From RYN-431 sp036388295 (GTDB lineage: Bacteria; Planctomycetota; Phycisphaerae; Tepidisphaerales; Tepidisphaeraceae): a stretch of DNA of 14,317 nucleotides. The DNA lies in NCBI GenBank assembly GCA_036388295.1, contig DASVSC010000278.1, positions 1 to 14,317 of the forward strand. Reading direction: 5' to 3'. The notes below the pieces were generated by a model. The model saw only the letters and a program-made list of their open reading frames with translations. It ran no database searches and had not been told where the DNA came from. Both the position numbers and the translations under genes were made by a program. Shown piece after piece: positions 6,162 to 13,511 of this stretch (its first letter is position 1; each line of letters opens with the position of its first letter).

Positions 6162-7151
6162 ATGAGCGGGCTGTCAAATCTGTGGCGAACCCGTGACGCG
6201 CCGCGGCCGGTCGTGCGGCCGGTAGCCCCCGGCGAAATCGCGGCCGCCCTGAGCCTGCTGCTGGGCACCCCGGAACATTTAGCCCACCCCGCCGCCGTGG
6301 CGGACTTCGAAGAATTGTCGCGGCAGCGTGGCATTGACCTGACGGCCCTGCAGGTGGCGACCCTGGACGGCCGCCTCGCCGCGGCGGCACTGCCGGTGAG
6401 CAATGCCGGGCGCACGGTGCTGCTGCTGGTCAGCCCGGCGGGCCGGTCGGCGGTCGCCGCGGACGCGGTTGCACGCTGCGCCGAGGCCGTGGTTCACGCC
6501 CTGCCGGCCGGGCCGGTGCCGCTGATCCAGACGCTGCTCGATCCGACCGAAGTACGGGCCGCCACTGCGATGGAAGCGGCCGGGCTGAAGCCGCTGGCGA
6601 CGTTGCTGTATCTGCAGCGTCGCTTGCGCGTCGGCCGGTTTCCACCGCCGGACAGGGGCATCGGGGCGTGCGTGCACTATTCGCCCGCCACGCACGTCCG
6701 TTTCGCCCGCGCGATCGAGGCCAGCTATATCGACAGCATGGACTGCCCGCCAATGCGCGGCCTGCGGTCGGTGGACGACGTCATCGCCGGCCATCGCGCG
6801 ACGGGTGAGTTCGATCCGGATCTGTGGTTCTGCCTGACCGACGGCGAGCAGGAACTAGGCGTGCTCCTGCTGGCCCCGGTGACGGCGCAGCCAATGACAG
6901 AGCTGGTTTACCTCGGCCTGGCCCCCGCCGCCCGCGGCCGGCGCTTGGGCGACGCGCTGATCAAGCTCGCCCTGCATTTAGCGGCCGAGCGCGGCGACGA
7001 ACTGCTCACGCTGGCGGTCGACAGCAGTAACATTCCCGCCCTGCGTGCGTATTACCGGAACGGCTTGGCCGAGATCGCCCGGCGCGTGGCGTTGATCCGC
7101 CCGCCCGCGCTCAACGCGCCGGCCGCGGCGGCGCCTGAGGCGCGGGCGTAG
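6162..7151 (+). CDS. Tandem GNAT-family N-acetyltransferase
   Basis: The 329-aa product carries two GNAT halves. The C-terminal half has the acetyl-CoA-binding region ELVYLGLAPAARGRRLGDAL (247-266) and the late motif NIPALRAYYRNGL (290-302), both typical of active GNAT enzymes. The N-terminal half ends with a decayed copy of the same late motif (EVRAATAMEAAGLKPLATLL), so it looks like a duplicated, probably non-catalytic domain, as in MshD-type enzymes. The substrate cannot be told from sequence. The start is the ATG at 6162; a TTG at 6150 is possible, and neither has a good Shine-Dalgarno sequence. The gene points away from the secreted-protein gene (start codons 93 bp apart). Its 3' end overlaps the small membrane-protein ORF on the other strand by 41 bp. 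Confidence 0.85.
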   Translation: MSGLSNLWRTRDAPRPVVRPVAPGEIAAALSLLLGTPEHLAHPAAVADFEELSRQRGIDLTALQVATLDGRLAAAALPVSNAGRTVLLLVSPAGRSAVAADAVARCAEAVVHALPAGPVPLIQTLLDPTEVRAATAMEAAGLKPLATLLYLQRRLRVGRFPPPDRGIGACVHYSPATHVRFARAIEASYIDSMDCPPMRGLRSVDDVIAGHRATGEFDPDLWFCLTDGEQELGVLLLAPVTAQPMTELVYLGLAPAARGRRLGDALIKLALHLAAERGDELLTLAVDSSNIPALRAYYRNGLAEIARRVALIRPPALNAPAAAAPEARA

Positions 7152-7290
7152 CCGGGCGCTCGCGCATGCCGCGGCCCAGGATCTCCGACGTGCCGACGTA
7201 CGCGGGCATCCAGCAGAGCAGGAGCACGCCGACTGCCATCAGCACGACGAATGCGGCGGCGAGTCGTTCGAGCCAACGGAGCATCGTCAT
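7111..7290 (-). CDS. Possible 59-aa single-pass membrane protein
   Basis: The frame from the ATG at 7290 to the TGA at 7111 encodes 59 aa. A short N-terminal segment, MTMLRWLERLAA, precedes one clear membrane helix (about residues 11-32, ending CWMPAYV). A soluble tail ends in a Pro/Ala/Arg-rich stretch. The orientation is tail-to-tail with the acetyltransferase gene, and the last 41 bp overlap it, where the Pro-rich tail is encoded. No clear ribosome site is seen; a second ATG two codons in is equally possible. I recognise no family. The membrane helix is the main support, and it occupies the part not shared with the acetyltransferase. Confidence 0.5.
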   Translation of the reverse strand: MTMLRWLERLAAAFVVLMAVGVLLLCWMPAYVGTSEILGRGMRERPATPAPQAPPRPAR

Positions 7291-7320
7291 AGCGTACGCG
7301 CATGGGTCGGGTTTGTTTAG

Positions 7321-7463
7321 CCGCAGATGAACGCGGATGAACGCGGATAAGAAGCAAAATTAAATGACTTGTCCGCCGTCGGTTCATCGATCACCGGACG
7401 CGAACGCGCGTTTTGTTCAAACTCGTTCTTCTCTTATCTGCGTTCATCCGCGTCCATCTGCGG
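7321..7463. repeat. 143-bp inverted-repeat element
   Basis: The left arm 7321-7354 (starting CCGCAGATGAACGCGGATGA) is matched as a near reverse complement by 7428-7463 (ending CCATCTGCGG), with a 73-bp middle. The arms contain the short unit GATGAACGCGG repeated within themselves. This CCGCAGATGAACGC-type sequence is, from memory, a common dispersed repeat in several environmental phyla. It carries no gene and fills the space before the beta-galactosidase, ending 48 bp before its start codon. Confidence 0.7.
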
Positions 7464-7511
7464 CCACTCTCCTTTCGCGCAGGCAACCGTTTCGGTTAGA
7501 ACCCGCCGACC

Positions 7512-9494
7512 GTGATTGACCAGCTCCACTACGGCGTTTGCTACTTCCCCGAACACTGGCCGGAGTCGGCGGTCGACGACGATCTGTCGCGCATTCGCGA
7601 CAACGGCTTCGACTACGTCCGCGTCGGCGAAGGCGCCTGGGCCTACTTCGAGCCGGCCGAGGGGCAATACCGGTTCGACTTGTTCGACAAGGTGCTCGAC
7701 GCCTGCGCGCAGCGCGGCCTGAAGGTCGTCTTCGGCACGCCCACCTACACCGGCCCCGCGTGGATCGGGAACACGTATCCCGAAGTCTACCGCTGGGACT
7801 TCCAGCGCACGCCCATGAAGCACGGCGGCCGGCGGAACTACAACTACACCTCGCCGCGCTACCTTGAACTGTGCGGCGGTATCGTGCGCGCTTTGGCCAC
7901 GCATTACGCAAAGGCCAAGTCGATTATTGCCTGGCAGATCGACAACGAGTTCAACTGCCACATGGACGTCAGTTACGCGCCGAGCGACACCCTGGCCTTC
8001 CGCACGTGGCTGCGGGCCCGGTACAAATCGCTCGACGCCCTCAACGCCGCGTGGGGCACGAAGTTCTGGAGCCAGACGTACGACCAGTGGGACCAGATCG
8101 ACCTGCCCCACCCGACCGTCGCCTACAACAATCCGACGCAACTGCTCGACGAATCGCGGTTCATCAGCGACACGGTCCTGGTCTTCTGCAGGCGGCAAGC
8201 CGACATCTTACGCGGCATCAATCCGCGCTGGCGGCTGACGCACAACGGCCTGTTCGGCAACATCGACGGGCCGTCGCTGGTGAAGGAGCTGGATTTCTGG
8301 TCGCACGACCAATACCCGCAGTTCTGGACGGAATGGACGGGCTACAACTTCCCGCTGATCCAGTCGCGCAGCCTCGGCTTTCCGTTCGCCATCCAGGAGC
8401 AGCAGGCCGGGCCGGGCGGGCAGATGAGCTACCTGCACCCGACCCCGCGGCCGGGGCAATTGCGTCTGTGGGCGTACCAGTCGTTCGCGCACGGCGCGAA
8501 AATGCTCGGCTACTTCTGCTGGAAAACGGTCCCCTTCGGCAGCGAACAGCATTGGCACGGCCTGCTGGACGTCGACGGCCGTGACAACCGCCGGCTGGCG
8601 GAGGCCAAGGCCGTTGGCGAGGAGATCCGCGGGCTGCCGCGGGACACGTGGGACGCGCCGGTCGAGCGCGGCGTGGCGGTGCTGCGGGACTACGACAACG
8701 AAATCAACCACTCGCGCATCAACAGCTACGTCAAGGCCAGCGGCTGGGAACCGCAGCACTGGACGGCCGCCTGCGGGCGGGCGCACGTCAGCGTCGACAT
8801 GACCTGGAGCGGCAGCGACTGGACGGGGTACAAAGTGCTGATCGCCCCGCACCTGCGTATCGTCGACGCCACGCTGGCGGCGAAGTATGACGCCTTCGTC
8901 CGCGCCGGCGGCACCCTGGTGCTGAGCGCCCAATCGGCTATCAAAGACCGCAATCTGCATCTGGTGAAGACGCCCGCGCCCGGCTTGCTGCGGAAGCTGG
9001 CGGGCATCGAAGTCGGCGACTGGACGAATGCTCCCGCAGGCCAGTCATTTGCCTGCCATTCGCCAGTGGGGCCGATCCTGTTGAACGGATTCGTCGAGCG
9101 CCTGAAGCCGCGCGGCGCCGAGACGCTGGCGACGTGGGACCGGGATGACCCGCTGCTGGCCGACGCCCCGGCGATCACGGTCCATGTCGTCGGCGCGGGC
9201 CGTGTGATCTACGTCGCCGGCTACGCCGACGCCAAGGCCGTCACGCTGCTGTTGGAACTGGTGCGTCAGTCGGTCGAACTGCCGACCCTAGCCGCGGCGT
9301 CGGCCGACGTGGAAATCCTCCGCCGCCGGTCCGGCCGCATGATTTACACGTGGCTGCTCAACCAAAGCGGCGAGCCGCAGTACGTGGAAAATCTCCCCGC
9401 CGGCCGCGATCTGATCGGCGGCACGGACGTCACCGGGACGTGCAAAATGAAGCCGTACGGCGTGGTAGTTGTGCAATCGCGGGCGAAGGCGTGA
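7512..9494 (+). CDS. Glycoside hydrolase family 42 beta-galactosidase
   Basis: The 660-aa product begins like GH42 enzymes (LHYGVCYFPEHWPE) and has the TIM-barrel core to about residue 385. The acid/base Glu146 lies in IIAWQIDNEFNCH, and the nucleophile Glu296 in FAIQEQQAGPGG. The middle domain (about 390-590) corresponds to the trimerisation domain, and a small beta domain closes the protein. GH42 enzymes release terminal galactose from oligosaccharides, often plant-derived ones. There is no signal peptide, so it should act in the cytoplasm. The start is a GTG at 7512 placed just before the conserved N-terminus, and no Shine-Dalgarno sequence is visible. No sugar transporter or regulator is nearby. 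A dispersed 143-bp repeat ends 48 bp upstream. Confidence 0.95.
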   Translation: MIDQLHYGVCYFPEHWPESAVDDDLSRIRDNGFDYVRVGEGAWAYFEPAEGQYRFDLFDKVLDACAQRGLKVVFGTPTYTGPAWIGNTYPEVYRWDFQRTPMKHGGRRNYNYTSPRYLELCGGIVRALATHYAKAKSIIAWQIDNEFNCHMDVSYAPSDTLAFRTWLRARYKSLDALNAAWGTKFWSQTYDQWDQIDLPHPTVAYNNPTQLLDESRFISDTVLVFCRRQADILRGINPRWRLTHNGLFGNIDGPSLVKELDFWSHDQYPQFWTEWTGYNFPLIQSRSLGFPFAIQEQQAGPGGQMSYLHPTPRPGQLRLWAYQSFAHGAKMLGYFCWKTVPFGSEQHWHGLLDVDGRDNRRLAEAKAVGEEIRGLPRDTWDAPVERGVAVLRDYDNEINHSRINSYVKASGWEPQHWTAACGRAHVSVDMTWSGSDWTGYKVLIAPHLRIVDATLAAKYDAFVRAGGTLVLSAQSAIKDRNLHLVKTPAPGLLRKLAGIEVGDWTNAPAGQSFACHSPVGPILLNGFVERLKPRGAETLATWDRDDPLLADAPAITVHVVGAGRVIYVAGYADAKAVTLLLELVRQSVELPTLAAASADVEILRRRSGRMIYTWLLNQSGEPQYVENLPAGRDLIGGTDVTGTCKMKPYGVVVVQSRAKA

Positions 9495-9510
9495 CGGTCG
9501 CCGTTTATTT

Positions 9511-9541
9511 CCCCTTTCCCGGCCATACGGGAAGAGGGAAC
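9511..9541. repeat. Single copy of a GC-rich palindromic repeat
   Basis: This 31-bp near-palindrome centred on GGCCATA is a variant of the units found as an inverted pair at 11223-11367, in the same orientation as the right-hand one. It sits in the 56-bp space between the convergent beta-galactosidase and lipoprotein genes, where it could act as a shared transcript end. Confidence 0.7.
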
Positions 9542-9550
9542 ACGCGGCTT

Positions 9551-9991
9551 TTACGGCTGCGTCGTCGGCTGCGTGGTCGTTGGCCGGTTCGGTGATTCCA
9601 ACTGCGGCTTCAGTTGAAGTCCGCGGTTTACCAGTTCTTCCGGTGGCGTGTCCACGTCCTGACGCGGCGACAGCGTGAAGTGCAGCTTCTGACGGTCCGT
9701 CGGGTGCCAAGGCATCAGTTCCGCGAACAGATCGATCGGCGGGATCTGCCACCACGGCGCTTTCAGCTTCGTCGGCTGGTCGAGGGTGGTGAAGCCCTCT
9801 TTGCGGACCTGCACGTCGTAGTTGCCGTACCAGATGAAATCGGTTTCGACCGGCGTTCGGCCGACTTCACGGTCATTCATGTAGACGAGCGCGCCGGTGG
9901 GTTGGCTGGTGATCGTGAGTTTGCGTTCGACGCAGCCGCCGAGGGCCAAGATGCCGGTGCAAACCGCCGAGAGTGTCGCGAGGCGTGTCAC
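9551..9991 (-). CDS. PEGA-domain lipoprotein
   Basis: The 146-aa product starts with a lipoprotein signal peptide: MTRLATL, then a hydrophobic stretch, and the lipobox LGGC with Cys20 as the lipidation site. Residues about 23-68 form a PEGA domain (RKLTITSQPTGALVYMND, then REVGRTPVE and YDVQVRKEGF). PEGA is a small surface beta-domain common on cell-envelope proteins, of unclear biochemical role. The tail is Pro/Thr-rich and ends TTQPTTQP. The start is a GTG at 9991, required to keep the signal peptide. The gene is divergent from the metallophosphoesterase, with only 11 bp between start codons. It converges on the beta-galactosidase. Function beyond envelope location cannot be stated. Confidence 0.85.
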   Translation of the reverse strand: MTRLATLSAVCTGILALGGCVERKLTITSQPTGALVYMNDREVGRTPVETDFIWYGNYDVQVRKEGFTTLDQPTKLKAPWWQIPPIDLFAELMPWHPTDRQKLHFTLSPRQDVDTPPEELVNRGLQLKPQLESPNRPTTTQPTTQP

Positions 9992-10002
9992 AGCGGCGTA
10001 TC

Positions 10003-11193
10003 ATGCCTGCCGTTCGGGCTTACGCAACCATGGTGTTCTTTTCCGTCATTCTGGTCTTCGTCCTCTTCGACATCACGTGGTGGTTCCTGGCCGACCGTCT
10101 GGCGCGCCGTACGGGACGGCCGCGGTTGTGGCGTGGGGTGGCGGGCGTTTCGGCGGGGCTGGCGTTGCTGGGCATCGGCCTGCTGCTGCTAGCGGCCGTC
10201 CTGCGCATGCGGGCGATGATCATGCCGGAACTGGCCGTCATTGCGGTGTTCCTGTGGCACTTCATCCTGATGCCCGCCGCCCTGCTGCCGACGGCGGCGG
10301 CGTTATTCCTGCGCCGGCGGCCGCCGGAAACGGTTGTCGAAACTGCGCCCGCCGCCGCGGCCGTCTCCCGGCGCGATTTTCTTAGCGCCGGGCTCGTCGC
10401 CCTGCCGCCCGTCGCGCTGCTCGGGCTGACGGCGGAATCGAAGAAGAACGAAGACGCCTTGCGGCTGCGCACGATCGACCTGCCGATCCGGAACCTGCCA
10501 CGGGCGCTCGAAGGCCTGACGATCGCCCACGTCACCGACCCGCACATCGGCTCGTTCATCACCAACGAGAAGATCCGCAACATCATCGACATGACCAACG
10601 GCATCGACGCCGACCTGGTCCTGCAGACCGGCGATCTGATCAACCGCAGTCTGGCGGATCTGCCGGACGGCATCAATATGCTCCGCCAGCTCCGTGGGCG
10701 GTATGGCGTCTATTCGTGCCAAGGCAATCATGACTGCATCGAAGACCGCCCGACCTTCGAACGCGATCTGCCCCGAGCGGGCCTGAACCTGCTGTTGGAC
10801 GAGGCCCGTCTGGTCGACGTACGCGGGACCCGGGTGCGGCTGTTAGCGCCGCGATGGACAGGATATAGCGACGGATTGGTGCGGTGGTCAGTCGAAAATC
10901 TGCTGCCGACCGCCACCGGCGACGCGTTCAACGTCATGCTGGCCCATCACCCGCACACGTTCGACACCGCCGCAGAGGCCGGGATTCCCCTGACGCTCAG
11001 CGGCCACACGCACGGTGGGCAGGTCGCCCTGACGCAAAACATCGGCGTCGGGCCGATGATGTACCGCTACTGGAGCGGGGCGTACTTCAAAGGCGACAGC
11101 GCCTGCGTCGTCAGCAACGGCACGGGCAACTGGTTCCCGCTACGGATTAATGTGCCGTGCGAGATCCTGAAGATCACGTTGCGTGGGGCGTGA
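10003..11193 (+). CDS. Membrane-anchored calcineurin-like metallophosphoesterase (YkuE/YaeI type)
   Basis: The 396-aa product has three membrane helices (about 9-30, 47-67 and 76-102). An RR motif follows, SRRDFLSAGL (122-131), leading into a fourth hydrophobic stretch, which resembles a Tat signal. The catalytic domain starts near 155 and has all the metal ligands in order: HVTDPHIG (176-183), TGDLINR (209-215), GNHD (241-244), AHHPH (314-318) and SGHTHGGQ (333-340). Relatives hydrolyse phosphate esters and act outside the membrane; the substrate here is unknown. The ATG at 10003 is preferred over a GTG ten codons earlier, which would overlap the divergent lipoprotein start. An ATG at 10030 is also possible. 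A palindromic repeat pair follows 30 bp after the stop. Confidence 0.9.
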   Translation: MPAVRAYATMVFFSVILVFVLFDITWWFLADRLARRTGRPRLWRGVAGVSAGLALLGIGLLLLAAVLRMRAMIMPELAVIAVFLWHFILMPAALLPTAAALFLRRRPPETVVETAPAAAAVSRRDFLSAGLVALPPVALLGLTAESKKNEDALRLRTIDLPIRNLPRALEGLTIAHVTDPHIGSFITNEKIRNIIDMTNGIDADLVLQTGDLINRSLADLPDGINMLRQLRGRYGVYSCQGNHDCIEDRPTFERDLPRAGLNLLLDEARLVDVRGTRVRLLAPRWTGYSDGLVRWSVENLLPTATGDAFNVMLAHHPHTFDTAAEAGIPLTLSGHTHGGQVALTQNIGVGPMMYRYWSGAYFKGDSACVVSNGTGNWFPLRINVPCEILKITLRGA

Positions 11194-11222
11194 GATGGCT
11201 CGGAATGAAAAGCTCTGTCGAA

Positions 11223-11367
11223 GTTCCCTCTCCCGGTATGGCCGGGAGAGGGTAGGGTGAGGGCTTCGAGCGGGCCGGATCGAACGTCCGCCCGCGTTCG
11301 ATTCGAACGGACCCTCAGTCGTCGACCCTCTCCCTGACCCTCTCCCGGCCATACCGGGAGAGGGAAC
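11223..11367. repeat. 145-bp inverted pair of GC-rich palindromic repeats
   Basis: The left arm (11223-11263) and right arm (11326-11367) are near-exact reverse complements of each other. Each arm is itself a hairpin with an 11-bp stem, CCCTCTCCCGG with CCGGGAGAGGG. The 62-bp middle holds smaller palindromes, including GTCCG/CGGAC. It encodes nothing recognisable and follows the metallophosphoesterase stop by 30 bp. The layout resembles a BIME/REP pair or a small non-autonomous mobile element. Confidence 0.8.
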
Positions 11368-11429
11368 TGGAAGCCTCCCTCACTGGCGGCCAGACGCTTC
11401 GCGCGATACACTCAGGCGTACGTTTCCGC

Positions 11430-11460
11430 CCGCCCGTGTTGACAGTGGATCAACGGGCGG
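11430..11460. repeat. Hairpin in the gap before the 84-aa ORF
   Basis: CCGCCC (11430-11435) pairs with GGGCGG (11455-11460), and the stem continues through TTGA/TCAA with a 2-nt bulge. No T-run follows. The rest of the gene-free stretch 11194-11521 holds the 145-bp repeat pair and otherwise nothing I can recognise. Confidence 0.4.
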
Positions 11461-11521
11461 ACTTGGATCGTTTCGGCAGAAGTCCGCGGCCGAACGTCTG
11501 GCGCCGCGGGGGTTTGTGTTT

Positions 11522-11770
11522 ATGAGCGGGGCCGTCGTCGTCATTCTCTTTTGGCTGCAGCAGGCCGCACTTTTTGCGATCGCCTGGCTGCTGGCCGCTG
11601 CGCTGAAAGCGTCCGTGAAGCGGACGCCCCAGCCGGTGACGATTCGGCCCCGGTTTCATCAGGACTTTCGCCGCCCCGTCCGTTCGGGGCCTGGCCCGCG
11701 TTGCTTCGTTCGCGGTCCGCCCGTCCTACCCCCGCTGCGCACGCCCGTTCTACCCCGCGGACGCTGGTAA
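11522..11770 (+). CDS. Possible small membrane protein upstream of rny, 82 aa
   Basis: From the ATG at 11522 the frame encodes a hydrophobic helix (about residues 3-28, AVVVILFWLQQAALFAIAWL) followed by a basic Arg/Pro-rich tail without recognisable domains. A GTG two codons upstream could also be used. The G-rich stretch 11506-11512 is a weak ribosome-site candidate. It lies 102 bp before rny on the same strand. The helix argues for a real protein, while the Arg/Pro-rich second half is what random GC-rich frames also give. I recognise no family. Confidence 0.35.
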   Translation: MSGAVVVILFWLQQAALFAIAWLLAAALKASVKRTPQPVTIRPRFHQDFRRPVRSGPGPRCFVRGPPVLPPLRTPVLPRGRW

Positions 11771-11872
11771 CCCAGCGGCCGACACGATTCCTTAACCGAT
11801 CCACTGGCCCAAACGGGCCCATCGGCCCGGCGCGTCGCGTCGGTCTGACGGCCCGATTCACGGAGGTGCGCC

Positions 11873-13426
11873 ATGGAGTTGTTCATCGGACTGGTCGTCG
11901 GACTCATTCTCGGCGGAGCGGGCGCGTACGCCCTGCTCGCCTACACCGGACGAAACCTCGTCGCCCAAGCCAAATCCGAGGCCGAAACCACCCGCAAAAC
12001 CGTTCTGCTCGAAGCCGAAACCAAGGCCCGCGAAATCGAACTGATCGCCCAGCAGAAACAGCTCAAGGCCAAGGAAATTGTCGACGCGCAACTGGCCGGC
12101 GACCGGCGGAAGCTGGAAGAGCACGAAATGCGGCTCGACAAGCGCGAAAGCACCATCGACCGCAAACTGGACACGCTGTCGGTCAAAGAACGCAATCTGG
12201 ACGATCTGGACGCCAGACTCGCCAAGCAGGCCAAGAAGGTGGCCGAGCAGGAGGCGGAGCTGGCGCACGTGCTGAAGGAAGAGCGCGAACGGCTGCTGAC
12301 CATCAGTGGCTTGTCGATCGACTCGGCCCGCGAAATGCTCCTGCAGCGCGTCGAAAACGAATGCCGCGGCGAAGTCGGGCAGATCGTCCAGAAGTACGTC
12401 ACGCAGGCCGAAGAGGAAGGCAAAGGCAAGGCCCGGCAGATCATCCTGCAGAGCATCCAGCGCTACGCCGCCGAGCAGACGGCCGACCACACGGTCAGCG
12501 CCGTGAACATCCCCGACGATGCCATGAAGGGCCGCGTCATCGGTCGCGAGGGTCGCAACATCCGGGCGTTCGAAAAGACGACCGGCGTCGACGTCATCAT
12601 CGACGACACGCCCGGCGTGGTCGTCGTCAGCTGCTTCGACCCGGTCCGCCGCGAAATCGCCCGGATCACGCTCGACCGCCTCGTGCAGGACGGCCGCATT
12701 CACCCGGCCCGTATCGAAGAAGTCTGCACCCTCGTCACGACGGAGATGGACGAAAACCTGATCAAAATCGGCAAGGCCGCGCTGGAAGAGGCGCATCTGC
12801 CGAACCTGCCCCGCCAGGTGCTGCCGCTGCTCGGCCGGCTCAGCTTCCGCACCAGCTACGGACAGAACGTGCTGAAGCACTCGCTGGAAGTTGCTTACCT
12901 CGCCCAGATGATGGCGGATGAACTCGGCCTCGACGGCGAAACGGCCCGCCGGGCAGGTCTGCTGCACGACATCGGCAAGGCGCTGGACCACGACCAGGAA
13001 GGCGGCCACCCGGAAATCGGCATGAACTTCCTGAAAAAGCTGGGCGAGCCCGAATCGGTGCTTAACGCCGCCTGGGGCCACCACGGCGATGTCCAGCCGA
13101 CCACGCCGTACACCGTCCTCATCATGGCCGCCGACGCCATCAGCGCCAGCCGCCCCGGCGCCCGGCGCGAGAGCCTGGAGCGCTACATCAAGCGGCTGCA
13201 GGATTTGGAAGAAGTCGCCACCGGCTTCGACGGCGTCCGCCAAGCTTACGCCATCCAGGCGGGCCGCGAGGTGCGTGTGATCGCCGACGCCCGCATGCTC
13301 GACGACCGCAGCAGTGCGAAGCTGGCCAGGGACATCAGCAAGAAGATCGAGGCGAACCTGACCTACCCGGGCGAAATCAAGGTGACCGTGCTGCGCGAAG
13401 TGCGCAGCGTGGAGTACGCGCGGTAA
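11873..13426 (+). CDS. rny: Ribonuclease Y
   Basis: RNase Y is a membrane-bound endoribonuclease that starts mRNA decay in many bacteria. The 517-aa product matches the usual length of about 520. The domains are in order: an N-terminal membrane helix (residues 2-24), a long charged coiled coil (about 28-200), a KH RNA-binding domain with GRVIGREGRNIRAFE (220-234), and an HD catalytic domain. The HD motif is HDIGKALDH (365-373), with His336 and His403-His404 as further likely metal ligands. The ATG at 11873 has an excellent ribosome site, GGAGGTG, 6 nt upstream. A perfect palindrome at 13453-13484 follows the stop. No competence or cell-division neighbour is seen; the next gene is a metallopeptidase. 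Confidence 0.98.
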   Translation: MELFIGLVVGLILGGAGAYALLAYTGRNLVAQAKSEAETTRKTVLLEAETKAREIELIAQQKQLKAKEIVDAQLAGDRRKLEEHEMRLDKRESTIDRKLDTLSVKERNLDDLDARLAKQAKKVAEQEAELAHVLKEERERLLTISGLSIDSAREMLLQRVENECRGEVGQIVQKYVTQAEEEGKGKARQIILQSIQRYAAEQTADHTVSAVNIPDDAMKGRVIGREGRNIRAFEKTTGVDVIIDDTPGVVVVSCFDPVRREIARITLDRLVQDGRIHPARIEEVCTLVTTEMDENLIKIGKAALEEAHLPNLPRQVLPLLGRLSFRTSYGQNVLKHSLEVAYLAQMMADELGLDGETARRAGLLHDIGKALDHDQEGGHPEIGMNFLKKLGEPESVLNAAWGHHGDVQPTTPYTVLIMAADAISASRPGARRESLERYIKRLQDLEEVATGFDGVRQAYAIQAGREVRVIADARMLDDRSSAKLARDISKKIEANLTYPGEIKVTVLREVRSVEYAR

Positions 13427-13452
13427 GACGCTTCGCTTATTGAGCCATCGTT

Positions 13453-13484
13453 GTGTAGCCGGCGAGCATGCTCGCCGGCTACAC
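13453..13484. repeat. 32-bp perfect palindrome after rny
   Basis: The 16 bases 13453-13468 are the exact reverse complement of 13469-13484, with no spacer (core GAGCATGCTC). It lies 26 bp after the rny stop, in the short gap before the next gene. No T-run follows. GCCGGCGAGCATGCTCGCCGGC-like palindromes are, from memory, common dispersed repeats in GC-rich environmental genomes. It may also end the rny transcript. Confidence 0.8.
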
Positions 13485-13511
13485 GCATGGCGTCGCGCCT
13501 ACAGTCGCCCG

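Noticed and set aside
7052..7387. 111-codon minus-strand frame over the acetyltransferase 3' end
   Set aside because: It starts in the dispersed repeat (RVHPRSSAA-type peptide) and lacks the membrane helix found in the alternative 59-aa frame.
7434..8198. Minus-strand frame opposite the start of the beta-galactosidase
   Set aside because: It is antisense to GH42 catalytic motifs, and its first codons come from the dispersed repeat.
11067..11411. Minus-strand frames across the 11223-11367 repeat
   Set aside because: Peptides such as LTLPSPGHTGRGN are translated palindromic repeat, a known source of false genes.
11858..13243. Long 461-codon open frame on the minus strand opposite rny
   Set aside because: It lies wholly antisense to the clear RNase Y gene, and its product has the Asp/Val/Leu/Arg pattern of a GC-rich shadow frame.
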